A model generated the notes under the pieces. The model had not been told where the DNA came from. It was given only the letters and a program-made list of their open reading frames with translations, and ran no database searches. From Phoronis australis (Eukaryota; Phoronida; Phoronidae): 25,530 nucleotides of DNA. The position numbers and the translations under genes were made by a program. The stretch covers positions 1-25,530 of the forward strand of contig NMRA01001344.1 in assembly GCA_002633005.1 (NCBI GenBank), in the 5' to 3' direction. Shown here piece by piece: positions 1 to 12,000 of the stretch (the stretch's first letter is position 1; each line of letters starts with the position of its first letter).

Positions 1-523
1 CTCTGAGAGGCATATTGAGGTCAACACAATATCATTCAACTGTGAAGATAGGTAACTAAGTTGTGATATTTAGTGAGTAGTAGCTCATGTAGTTGGTATA
101 AGCATGGCATACTAAGTAACACTAACGATTACAGTCACTGTAATAATTTTAAAATGCAACAAAAATACAGTTGGCTGTTGCAATGGAAGACACGTGGCAT
201 GATATAGGAGAGGGAAAATAAATTATTTAAACATTTAAAAATTCATGGCAGTCTGTGATAAAAGGTACAGTAATTAGCACAGAATTTTAATCTTATCAAA
301 GAATACAATGAGTCCAACTTCTCATTTACTAAATGTGTCTCTTTACCCACAGTGTATAGTATAGTTTAGTTTAGTTTCAAGGTGCAAAATAATATAACAT
401 TATGTCTCTTAAATATTTTTAGTGAAATTGCAAAATTTCTGACTTTAACCACTTTATTATGCAACAAATTATCTACCTTACATTGAATGTAATGCTGTAA
501 TTAAACTGCTTTTCATCCAACAG
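1..523 (+). other. Intron (partial) of the vWA3-like gene
   Basis: AT-rich sequence before the first visible exon. I see no exon with coding signal and flanking splice sites here, so it is taken as part of the intron that ends at the acceptor 521-523. Confidence 0.6.
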
Positions 524-650
524 CACAGCTAACAACTTCCTGAAGTTGCTGGCCCAGGAAACAGGAGGACGTTATCACAGATGTCACAGTGAGTTCGATG
601 CGGATCTATTTGCACACAAACTGCTGGATGAAGGATTCCATGATGAACAG
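524..650 (+). CDS. vWA3-like gene, exon n-2
   Basis: The 127-nt exon starts with one base completing a codon and then has 42 codons. The acceptor is ccaacag at 517-523 and the donor is cag|gtaaga at 650/651. It encodes the vWA-like strand-helix segment with GGRYHRCHSEFDADL. An acceptor 5 bp downstream (cacag, 524-528) is possible but would change the frame. Confidence 0.82.
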
Positions 651-1918
651 GTAAGACCTTAAATGGTTTTTGATTGCCCCCACCCTGTTGTCAATCTTCT
701 GAGGTGGGTATAAATATTTTTCAACATTGCATTGTCGGAGTACTCTCGTTTTTTTTTCAAAATCCGTTTTTTTATTAATTTCAATTAACATTCTCTTGTC
801 ATATTGCAAATACATAGTTTTGAGTTGTACCCTTATTTTGAAGTTGGGTTGTTGGGGAAATACCTTAATTCTATTTTATTTCTGCCTATCGTGACAGTTT
901 CACCATCAATAGGAATCGAGGTCTTATGAAATTTTTACAAAAGACTGCGTTATTCAAGCATTTTCACAAATGACAGCTTTTCAGTATGTTAATATTCAGG
1001 TATTGGACATGAAAAAATTGCCTTTGCTTAAGTATGGTCAGCCTTTTTGGAGATTTCAATATCTTCTTTTAAATTTCTGTTGTTCTGGGTGGGGCCTGTT
1101 TTATCAAAGATGCTTCCAGTCATAGGAACGTTACTGCAAACACAATATTGGAACTGACGATGAGTTGAAAGGCGTTGTTTCATATGCATACGTAATGATG
1201 ACCTTCATGAGCCTCTTTAATGAATTGTCTGCAAATTAAAATCAAGCTTACAACCACCTTAGCTGAGATTCGTCTTGTTACCCATACCAAAATGGGATCT
1301 TGGTGGTTAATGCTAAACATGTCTGTCGGGCGTGCTGCAATAAAACAAGAACGATGTTTTTGTTTATCAATTCTCCGTTACCGTGTCAGTTTTGTTTTTT
1401 CGCAGTACCCTCATCTGCCTGAGTTTGATGGTGATGACTTAAGAAGGCTCGGTGCAGAAATCGCCCAAGTGCGCCGATACATCAGTCAGTCGCGTTCTTA
1501 CCGAGCATTGTTCCCTGATGAGCAGAAGATGTCTGCGGCAGAAATCAAACAGAATGGAAAAAGTATGTTCTAATCTCTTAAAATATGATGAAATCAGCTG
1601 TTTTATGTCATAAAGTTATTTTGTTGTAATTTTGTCATGTTTGATATATTAGCTGGGATTACATAAAGGCAACCAGTCTTTATTGGCAATATTAAATGAA
1701 TAAAATTACCATGAAACACCTTATTTTATATCTCTTGGTGGTGTTATGGCAAAAACTGATTTTATTCGTACCAAAGATCTTGTCTATGTTAGCTTCAAGT
1801 TTAGTTTTGTTCTCCTTTTGGTTCTTTTAAGATATTAGTTATGAAAAATTAATTGCTTATTACATGAAAACTGTGATTTAATTTCTTTACAGTTGCTCCA
1901 CCTCCGTTCATTCCTTGA
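524..1918 (+). CDS. vWA-domain protein of VWA3A/3B type, last three coding exons (5' part outside window)
   Basis: Three exons (524-650, 1406-1562, 1893-1918) join in frame into a C-terminus of about 103 residues. It begins TANNFLKLLAQETGGRYHRC, a typical end of a vWA domain where the ETGGRYH stretch precedes the last helix. It continues through an acidic and leucine-rich segment (LFAHKLLDEGF) and a charged segment (EFDGDDLRRLGAEIAQVRRY), and finishes in a proline-rich tail, IAPPPFIP. Splice sites are canonical: cag before 524, gtaaga after 650, cgcag before 1406, gtatgt after 1562, tttacag before 1893. From memory of the family, FDGDDL...RSYRAL after a GGRYH motif is typical of VWA3A/VWA3B C-termini, but I cannot separate the paralogs here, so no symbol is given. 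No catalytic residues are expected. The MIDAS motif would lie in exons upstream of the window. The gene is convergent with DNAAF5. Confidence 0.8.
651..1405 (+). other. Intron of the vWA3-like gene
   Basis: A 755-bp intron from gtaaga to cgcag. The long frame that runs from 1220 into the following exon is intronic before 1406. No repeat or nested gene was seen. The next intron (1563-1892, 330 bp) also holds nothing recognisable. Confidence 0.75.
1406..1562 (+). CDS. vWA3-like gene, exon n-1
   Basis: The 157-nt exon encodes YPHLPEFDGDDLRRLGAEIA and then a basic, Arg/Ser-rich helix and EQKMSAAEIKQNGK. The acceptor is a T-rich tract ending cgcag at 1405. The donor is a|gtatgt at 1562/1563, leaving phase 1. 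Unspliced, the frame stops a few codons after the donor. Confidence 0.82.
1893..1918 (+). CDS. vWA3-like gene, terminal coding exon
   Basis: After the acceptor tttctttacag (ending 1892), the phase-1 junction gives ATT followed by GCT CCA CCT CCG TTC ATT CCT TGA, a short proline-rich end (IAPPPFIP) with the stop at 1916-1918. The phase fits the previous exon and the frame closes cleanly, which supports this as the real C-terminus. The 3' UTR is not defined. The nearest AATAAA motifs I see downstream are around 3559 and 3581. Confidence 0.72.
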
Positions 1919-4900
1919 AGTTGTGCTGAAGAATGCAGGGTACTGGCAGTATTGTGCAGGCAAAGCTTGGTTTTTACTGTCTTTGAGTATTCATGTTGTG
2001 CCTTCTCTGACTCGCATCCAAATCTGCACTATTGCAAAATATCCTAGCCTCAGCTGCCTTAAATTTCTTAGAATAATCACTGACAACAGTCCAGTTTGTT
2101 TTACCTCCGCATTTATCTAAATACGGTTGACATTTGAGGTCAAGGGTTTAGATGAGGTAAAAATGTTACAAGACACTGTCTGAAAGAAAAATGATTACTC
2201 ATCCTTCTCGTATAGTTACTGCCACCTATGATCAAAAATACGGGGCGGGAGGTTGTGGTCATCTCACGAACGCATGTTTGGTTAGAAGTGGGAGGTTGAC
2301 CTGTCAGGGTGGAGATGGCATTGTTAGATGCAACTCAGTTACTGGCTCAGTTGAGAAAATCTGAGCTTTTGTGCTTTCATGACTTCTCTTTGGCTGCTAT
2401 TGTGAATTACATTGGATGTTTTAGTATTGTCTTTGTTAATTGCTGTTTAATTCAGTTGCGGAATGATCTGAATGGACAGTTTGATGCTACATTTGTTTGA
2501 TATGTGCAGTGATATTGTGTAATAGTTTTTGTAATTACACCAGCTTGGCTGTCCTGATGTGCCTGATATGGAAATGATTTTGTGGTAATCTTGTGGGATC
2601 AGAATATCGATAATCATTGCATTGATCACTAATTATTGTGGAATTATTAATATATTATTTAATCCTCTTGTTGATTTTCAATGTCTGAAAATGGTTATGG
2701 CCCCGGCCCAGTATCTTTTTACCTCAGTCGTAGAACCTCTGTCAAAAATGCAGATTATCTGAACCCCGATGAACCATTAAATGGTGACTGCATGCCATTT
2801 TTAGACTGAGGTACTATATTAATTGTCTTTTGGCCTCCCCCTCATCACGTCTCTGATCTGCCAGTGCAGGGCAGCCAGCAATCAAATTTTCCCATCTTAA
2901 ATTAATTTTTCATGTAGTGTCCATAATGGTCTTATTGTGGTTCTCCTGAGACCATATGTTCATTTAATCAAATTCCATTTTACCTCATTGTTTTTGTGCT
3001 TTGGAATTCTTACTTTATTGAGGAGTGTTGACCTTAAGTTGCCTGAATGCGGGCATTGATTGTTGGTATATTGGGAGTTACAATAGGCTCGCTATATTGT
3101 GCCAAAGCTGTGTAACTGTAACCAGTTAAAAAATTCAATAGAGGTGACATTTCCTGTCTCTTGAAGTTATTAAATCGTACCAGGTGAGCCTGTGGCAAAG
3201 TGCTTGGTTATAGATTGTTATTTAAAGGATGTAAGAAAGAAACTTATTAATTATTATTTGTGTAGTGGGCTGGTTTTTTCAGACATGTTTAATTTCCATT
3301 AATCTTGAAGCAATTTCAAGTGCTGCTGTTACTTTTAATGCAAGGAGTCATGCTTTCATGTGATGTTAAGTCATTGACAAATTATGAATTCCCAATTAGA
3401 CATTTTGTAGTCCAGTATACACGTATATTGAACTGTAGTACTCTCTTACTTAAACATTCCATCTTTGTTACAATATCACAGCAGGTGAATTTTGTATAGT
3501 TTTGTGTTTTATATCATTTTATCATATCATTCCATTTTCTCATAAAGAGGAAATGACAAATAAAATTGTTTATTTTACAAAAATAAATATACTATTGACC
3601 TTAAAATCTGGTGTAATGTTTTTTTTGAGATTGTCCGTGACCACAGATTGCCTCTGCTCCATCGGTGATGTTTTGTGGTGGTTATGTCAATGTGAAGTCT
3701 TGAACAATTCCTGCAATGATACATCGTAATATTCTGCTCAAATTGTCACCACTGCTTGCTTGAAAATGATCAAATTGTTATCTAGGGCTATCACCCAAAA
3801 TCAGTTATTTCAAATTTTTCAGAGAAATCCCATTGAAATTAGACGGTCCATTGAAATATGTCCATGTTTTATCAAAACGCCTCACTATTTAGGAAAATGT
3901 CATCGTTTCCAAACAATATCGAGGGTAATAGTTTGCTGAGAAAAAATCTAAGCAAACAAGCATAATATGTTACTATTTGAAAGTTGGACTAAATACGCAC
4001 CAGTGAAAACATGTACCAGGACAAATAGCTATCAAATGACTAAATCGTTACAGACACAGATCCGTCACAGACTTGTATGGGGATCAAAAGTAGTAATTTG
4101 GAATCTATTCCGCCCCATTATTAATGTCAGTTCATGTAGTCGCAGTAGTCTTTCTGTACTTGTACACTTCAGATATTTTTACTTGGCATTTTTACCTAAT
4201 GATGCATTACATAGTTTTCCATACAGAGGTTGCAAGTTGGAAATAAGACATCAACATTTTTCTGTTACAACACTGGGAAACACGGTACCCAACAATACTT
4301 TTAAAATGATTGTATAATTATGAATTTATTATTCAGTACACGCATATACAATAAACCCAAACAACAAAATAGTACAGTACACTGTACTCTCACTGAAGTC
4401 AATTCATCAAGTAATTTACAAAATCTTCAGCAAGTGCCCTGAAAATCTGACAATGAAAATCAGACACAGCGATGTAACAAGACAAGGACTAGCATTGGGA
4501 CCATTCAGCCAGATGTCATATTGGTCAATGCAGCCCACAAAAATTCCCTGAATGCATCTATGATGAATGGCCAAGAACATCACATGACTAAAGAAGAACC
4601 CAAAAGCGAGCACTTTAACCCTGTTGGTTACTCTGTCGATGATTTCCTAGTTCTGTGGATTGTTGAGGCTCTTCATGATATAAATCAAATGCATATATCC
4701 TGTTTGTGCTTCAAATTTATAAGACTGACACAGCACTGAGCAGTATGACCTTCATCACATAACTTCTTTCGACTGCACATTTTACACTTTGTGGCATGGA
4801 CCATGCAATAACTTTTTTGAGGTTTTTGTGTTAGTACAGTATTGTAATTGGCTTCATAATGAAAATTAATAAATACACATTTGTATCACTTTTCATGACT

Positions 4901-5955
4901 AAGATACTATTTTGGGCCACTAAAATGCAACAACGTTCACCATGGCCATTGAGCAACATCTAACTAGCAAGTCATTATAGTAATCCAGCACAAGCAGACA
5001 ATGCACTACATTTTTATTCATTACATTTTGACACTTACCAACACCAATAAAACATCCAGAAAGGCGGATATTCCAGTTCAAGAGGTGTGGAATGTCCAGT
5101 TAGGTCACCTAATCACTGGAAGTGAAGGTGTGCTTTAATTCTGTATTTTTATTGGTTGGTTTCATTCAGCTTTGAATGAATGACTTCCCACAATCCATCA
5201 TGTGACAGCTCACCTACATCTATGTGTAGAAGGTTATCTTTGCTACAAAGCATACACTGCACCGAACGTTATCCAGTACATCTAATTTCCTTTAAGTCAT
5301 ACAAATTACAAAGTGAACTCAATTTCTGATTCAACCAATTTAAGTGAAAATTGAGTCAGACCGAATATTTCAATTATATATTACATTAAGCCAAACATAA
5401 GCCGGCAATTCAGAACCTAATAATAAAATTCACACAATAAATATACCATACACAAACCATTTCTGATACATAACAGAAAGTGTCAATCCAATGTACAGTT
5501 AAGCCTATCTTAAACTGTAACACACGTAAATATTTCTAAATCAACATTCTAAGCACACCAAACTCATTAATTGCCAAACGTAATGAATGATTAAGCGTTT
5601 TGTCTTACCTTTGTCTATGTCATGGCGAGAATCCTCAGTTAATTCAAGTAACTGCGCACTATGCCCATGCACAACCGTGTTCTATTCAGACCTCTATTCA
5701 GTATAACTACTACTGACCTTTTGCATTTTTTCTGAGTGTTCTTGCAATCGAGCAATATGGTTAGAAAAGGCAACTTCATGTGTTACGTGACGTGCCTACC
5801 GTTCAGTGACTAAACCACGTTTTCTCATATTGCTTAAGCATTGCTACCAGTATCCGGAGAGCACATTAATCAAAACATAACAAAACTCTGTTGGATGACT
5901 TTCATAGGTTGGTGTTTTCTCACTGCATACATCTCAGCAGTAACTATGAACTCAA
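1919..5955. other. Intergenic region between convergent genes, including both 3' UTRs
   Basis: About 4 kb of AT-rich DNA with no exon I can support. It must contain the 3' UTR of the vWA3-like gene (reading right) and that of DNAAF5 (reading left). Possible poly(A) signals are AATAAA on the plus strand near 3559 and 3581, and AATAAA on the minus strand (plus-strand tttatt) near 5148 and 5013. None can be confirmed without transcripts. Frames of up to 116 codons at 3967-4317 and 4521-4739 show no family resemblance and no codon pattern that persuades me. A 10-bp inverted repeat, accaataaaa at 5043-5052 with ttttattggt at 5147-5156, lies in this stretch. Confidence 0.55.
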
Positions 5956-6092
5956 TCACCCGTTAACACTGGCAGTCTGTATATGCTCCAGCAAGTGGTC
6001 ACAATATTTAGGGCTGCGATGTTTGTGCTTAACACTGTCAATTTCCTTGGCTAGCAAATCAGGTCTGATTGACGAAGCATCCTTCAGGATTT
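5956..6092 (-). CDS. DNAAF5: DNAAF5 exon 11 (C-terminus and stop)
   Basis: The 137-nt coding part follows acceptor cattttatttcag. It completes a GAA codon with exon 10 and encodes EILKDASSIRPDLLAKEIDS, VKHKHRSPKYCDHLLEHIQ and TASVNG before TGA at 5958-5956. It has no ATG start, so an ORF scan overlooks it. The KHKHRS-YC-LL-H pattern is the family's C-terminal signature. Confidence 0.93.
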
Positions 6093-9000
6093 CTGAAATA
6101 AAATATGCAGCTTAGCAGTGACACTGAGTTCCTTAGAACTGTTTCAAGGTGATTGCTCATCACCCATCGCAATCTGCACAGACCCAAGAACAGAAAGACA
6201 CGGTTCCTTTTCTCACAAGCCCCCTTATCTTCTTATGAAATGCAATTATTCTTTGCTGATATATTACACTGTTGATTTTCTCATGAACCACAATTCATCT
6301 AATTTTCTGACGGGAAGAAATGAGAAAGTGTTCGCTTGGTACAGTGGTTAAAAAACTGTTTGTACAATACAACAGCCTGTGGTTTGTGAGGAAAGAAACA
6401 AAACCGTAAAAAGAATAGCAGCACATGAGAAAGAAAATATCTCGGCTAGTGACAATACCTGTGGTGCGTGAGGGAGAGTTCAGCATTAACATAAAAATAA
6501 CACTATTCAAATTCTGTAAAAAGTCTAAAATTATCCAATCGTCTGCGTCACAACTGAATTAAAGTCTGACAATGAAATAAGTACTAGCAATAAGCCTGCT
6601 ACTCCTGAAAATATTGCAACAAAGGCAAAATGTTTCTTCTGTAAACTTTAAGGTTATGTAGGACCTTACTGAGAAGTCTGCATATTTAGATAAATATCTA
6701 AAAAAACTATAGATTTCACTCGGTAAAAGTATACATTTTATGAAAGTAGAAAGATATTTTACTTCTTAATCCGACATTAATTGGGTCACACGACCATGTC
6801 TTGGTAGTATTAGCAAACCAGGAAGCTACATTGATAACAAAACAATAGGTGGACATCAATAACATGATCAGATTTTATTTGATACTAATATTCCAAGACG
6901 AGATCTCAAAAACACTGTTACAAATTCATTTCGTTTTCATTTTATGGAAGTTGAGAATATTTGCATGGAAACTATAAATGTCCTGTTTTTGATAACCCTC
7001 ACGCAAAAAAAACAACAATTTATTCCTAATAGATTTTGGAGTACAGTCCAAAAAGCATTGTAAGTGAAAGTTTCGTAGGAATCCAATCAGCCATTTCTGA
7101 AATATGAATGATGTTCCAAAGTCAAAAAAATTTAAATATTTTTCTGTGGTCCAATATAACCATAACCATAAGAACCGAAGCAAACCAGATGACACCAGTA
7201 CGGAAAATGCTGAGGAACTTAAAGATTCGACAAAGCACAGCAGTGTCAGTCTCACCTAGTATTGCCTCCTGTATCTTTGGACTTGGATCGTCCAGATGCA
7301 CAAGCAAACCTTTATAGATCTCTTCCAAGTGAGCCTTGTACAAATCCCCGTCGAAGCCGCCTTCAAAAGCAGCAAAATATGCCACAAATGTCTGTGCGGC
7401 GGCCACGCGCACGTCGTCGGAACTGTCGTCCAATCGCTTCAGCAGGTCAGGATAAGCATTATGCAAATGATGACGGTCGAGATGAGTCGACATCAGGCGC
7501 AGCAAGCGGGTAATAACACGACACGTGACCAGGCGCGTAGTTTTGTTATCGTCCGTCATAAGTGAGATGAGCTGAGTGAGTAGGTCCTGAATAACCTCTG
7601 CGAGCTGCAAAGAAGAGCAAAAAAACTTATTTCGCTACATGAAAATAAGTCAAGAACAACTTGTTATTAATAAATGACCCAACCACTTGTTGTTTTTCAT
7701 GCCCCAATGTACCCTCCTTCAACGATTTTCGATGTCAAAAACAAGTTTTGAATTAAATGATTATGGCTATAAAATATGACTTAACTTGCACTTAACTGTG
7801 ATTAGAAGTGATTCTGGGCTATGAGAAAAATCCTTGCATTTGAAGACAAACTCAATAAGTTAAACTGATCAGCCTGCCATAGCATGAGCAGACATCATAA
7901 TGGTGGTAACTAGGAGGCATATTGTCATTTGAACACATAGCGGGCAGGCACTCAGAAACTATAAGGGGCTCATTAGCTGCTTAGCTTTGTAGTAATTCAG
8001 TCATGTGCTTCTCAGTTACTGTAGCCTTAGTATACATTACTTATGACGACCTTTACTAACAGACGACCTTTACTAACAGACGGGCTTAAAGGGAAATATT
8101 TTCAATGCCACTGATTGAAAATTGTTTACAAAGAGCTTTGCCTCAGGCAACATGAATATTGTGGTCAGTTGCTGAATAATTATATACACATATGATTCTC
8201 CACTTCAAACACTGGGATAAGAGCGGATGCTCTATCAAAAGCAGATGGCATTCAAAACGGACAGTCCAGTTTCTTGTAGACCCACCTTGTCTGGTACAAG
8301 CACACCACTCTGCAGGAGAGCCCAGAGACAGGAGATGGCTGTGGTACGGATGGCCCCCGCCGTCCGTCCAGCCTTCCATATACAGTTGGGGATGATCATG
8401 TCACGTACGACGGTCACAGCAAAGTTACCAAATCTGGACACATAAATGACAGGAATGGATCATCAAGAGTTCAACTTCAAAATCACGTGACAAAATCAAA
8501 TAGATTAAGCTAAATGAAAAATGTGCTCTCAGCTTGGTGCGAACACACTTGGCCAAGTCATCTATTTTACATTGAACAACACCCAAAATAAATTAAATAT
8601 GTTGTGCATCTCTGGTTACACCTGCACCTTGAAAATTTCCAGCTGCATCAACAAAGGTGTTTCTCGTGGTGGAAACATACCCTCGTCTAAATAGGAACAA
8701 AGTTTAAAAAATTGTAGAAATCCTACAATTTTGTGAACAGATCACGGCAAGTGGATGTGAAGCCCTCCATCAAAATAGTGCATACTAATCGGTCACAAAT
8801 TGTTTTTTCTATTTCAACTAAGACAACTAAAACTTGTTTCTGAAACTTATATCAGATATTTATAATCGTTGATTTGCTCAAAAGGGGCACTGCCAATACC
8901 TCTTATTTTTTAAAAGTTATTAGATTGAAACAGCCTGTGTTCAGATTGCTGCTAACACCAATGTCACGACTGAAACACTGACAATCACCAGGCAACAGAA

Positions 9001-12000
9001 GATTCTATGCGGAAGTAAGTTTTCATAATAACAACAATAATAACAATAATAGTAATCTAATAATAATAACAATAACAATAATATTAACAATAACAACAAT
9101 AACAATAACAACAATAACAATAATAACAATATTAACAACAATAATAACAATAACAGCAATAACAATAATAGTAACAATATTAACAATAACAACAATAACA
9201 ATAATAATAATAACAATAACAATAATACCTCTGCTGAGAGTCTAGTGTAACGGGGGCGTTCATGACCAGACGGGAGAGCAAAGAGAAAAACTTGAGGCGT
9301 AACTCAGCGTCCTTGTCTGGATGAAGGTTAGTGACAAGCACTGGAATGACATCTTCCAGGAGTTCACCAACCACAGGGCCTGTATGGGATATAGAGAAAT
9401 ATCCATTATTCAACATGAATGCAACACTTTCAAATGAATACCTTCAACTATATACAGTACAAGCCAAGGGTGGCTAAGCCATTTTGTAATTAGAATTTTC
9501 GCAGCTGCCATCTTCATTGGTCATTTTAGCTGTAAACACATTTAGCCGTCATAATGGGGAAACGTTTGTTTGAATGGTGTTCTATAATGCATTGCAGAAA
9601 TCCTACAAAATTCTCAAATGGTAAAATGGTCTATAACTCATTGATAAAGGGCAAAGGGCATGACCAATTATGTTTTCGCTTGTTACAAGATCCGAATATT
9701 TATGAGCTGGGGGTTGTTGATCCAGATACAATTGACTGTAACAGTGCTGTTAGCGTGTGCTCTACATTTAATGCGAGAACGTGTAGATGCTCATTTGAAA
9801 GTTGCTGTGCATTACCGACATTGCTTGAAATGATATTGCCATGGTTTCCACTACGATCACACTTCACTTCATGTAAATTAAAGTTTACAAAATAGATCTC
9901 CTATTACCAAAGCTTATATGGGTCAACTCCCGTCATCACGTGGACCTTTATGCTTTGCGGACGTTGACCCACTTAGGAAGCACATGAAACTAAGATACTT
10001 CTCTTATCTTATAATAGCCTGAGGACTGCATTGTTAACGAATTCTTTCTGTATACGTGGACCTAATTGTTTTAAGGTAAACCATAAATGCTATATTGAAA
10101 AGACTACTTCAGAAAATTCATGAACGGCAAGAAACGTCACATCAACCAAATTCGACAAGACATTATGCAAACCAGTCACATGTGGAGTTGACACCTACCT
10201 GACTCAAGCAGCAGAGTGTCAAAGACGAGGCGTTCCACTGAGTAGTTGGTCCAGTCTACGTAGCTGCTCTGAAAACCTGCCAACACCTGCTGAGTGTGCA
10301 GGTTGAACAAGTGCTGTCTGTCCAGTAGATTCTGTGCCTGGGACAACAGATCCAACAGTTGATGCGCCTGAAAACGTCCAAAAGATGCACATTTCGTAAA
10401 GACAATTTCAAAAGCTGGAATTTGAATTCAGCCAATAACCACTCTGCTGTTAGTCCCAATTAATTTCTTCCCAAAACTTAATAATTTAATTATTTATCTA
10501 GTTTGGTAATACAATAATCCTGAAGTGACACATAGAACAGGCAAGCTGGTGTCCCGTTACCCTTTACTCTTGAAAACAATGAAGTTGGTGCATAACTTTG
10601 CTCAGGTGTAGTTCAAACTATTCAACACGTTACCCACATTGCAACCCTTCTCGGGGTTCCTGGACTAACATGAATTGTGTAAATATTTTCCATATCATTA
10701 AAGAGTGAAACAATAACGCAAAAACGCATCAGAAAGCGATCTTTGCATAATGCAATGCGTTTCAGGAAGGTTACATGAATATACAGAGTAAGTATCAAAA
10801 ATAATCAGACAAAATGGGCCGAAATCCGCCATAATGGCAACTGAGTGCAAGCAAAATTCACCATCAGAATAATCACCACGATAAGAAACTGTACTTTTGG
10901 TGTGTAGTGTAGTTAATAATGCCAAATGTACGTAATATTAAAATCTGCTTAAAATAACCAAAGATTCACAATTATTGCAAGATATCAACAGCATTAACCT
11001 ATCTTCTGTAGGGTTATTTAGGACTCTAGAAAAATGTCCAAATTTGGAACATATTTAGAAATGGAAGACTGGATTCATATCAAAATTTAACATACTATGT
11101 TTAATGCACTGTTCTATAAGGTTCTGGGACACACAGACCATGCCAAAATGGAGAAAATGCTGTCGAGCACTAAGGAAAAATCACAGCATAAGATGAATAG
11201 GGCATCTGACGGTAAAACCAGGCGATTGTGCAAGAAAAGAAACCCCTTCTCAGTGTTTAATTTATAATTCACCTTTGTTTGTACATCCTCGTCTTTCTGT
11301 AGAGCTAATACAGTGATCAGAACAGTGAACAGAGACAGACTGATCTCACTGCAGTCCTCCTTGACAACAGTTACTAAGGACTCGACACATGACAGTATCT
11401 GTTCTTGAACCTTTGTCTGAAAAGTTAAGACAAGGAAATTAAACACCTCCGACTTTTTTGCTGACACAAAATCAAAACTGCAAGCAGAGATTAAGTAAAA
11501 ATTTTGAAAAATTGAAAAGATCTACATTTTAGCAAAATTTAATTCCTGACCAAGCTGGCTAGGACAGCGTTTTTAGCTCACATGGGATTGAAGATAAGAT
11601 TTCCTTAACGATTTAACTCCTTTGGATCATTTTTTGAATAACTAAGTAATTTCAACAATGACCACCTAGCACGCAAGTCAAGCACACAAAAAAAAATCAA
11701 AACACATTTTGTTTGGAACACCGGACTGTAAACAGCCGAGTAGGTGACAGTTTCTTGCATCAGAAATAGCAGGACATTAGATTCAATATAAAACCATAGC
11801 AACTTCAGAACAATCACACAACTTAACGTCCAAAAACGTTCCAAGCCAGATAAAACGCAAGCGTCAAAACTTCTAAGGCCAAAGAAAAATCCTCCATTAT
11901 TTGGTATTAAATAAAGCCTATTGAACAAAAGGCGACTCATCTCCTCAATACCTCCACAGACGCGCAGACTCCTTCCAGAGACAGAGTATTGCAAATGTCC

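Larger units (their letters stand above)
8434..9228 (-). other. DNAAF5: DNAAF5 intron 8
   Basis: A 795-bp intron whose 5' end (high coordinates) is an AAT/AAC microsatellite. A perfect 10-bp hairpin lies at 8708-8732. Confidence 0.85.

Noticed and set aside
3967-4317. 116-codon plus-strand frame in the convergent intergenic region
   Set aside because: No family resemblance, and it lies in AT-rich DNA that must hold 3' UTRs.
7108-7565. Several overlapping plus-strand frames across DNAAF5 exon 10
   Set aside because: They are antisense shadows of a well-supported exon.
8941-9222. Long minus-strand poly-Leu/Ile frame
   Set aside because: It is only the translation of the AAT/AAC microsatellite and has no independent coding evidence.
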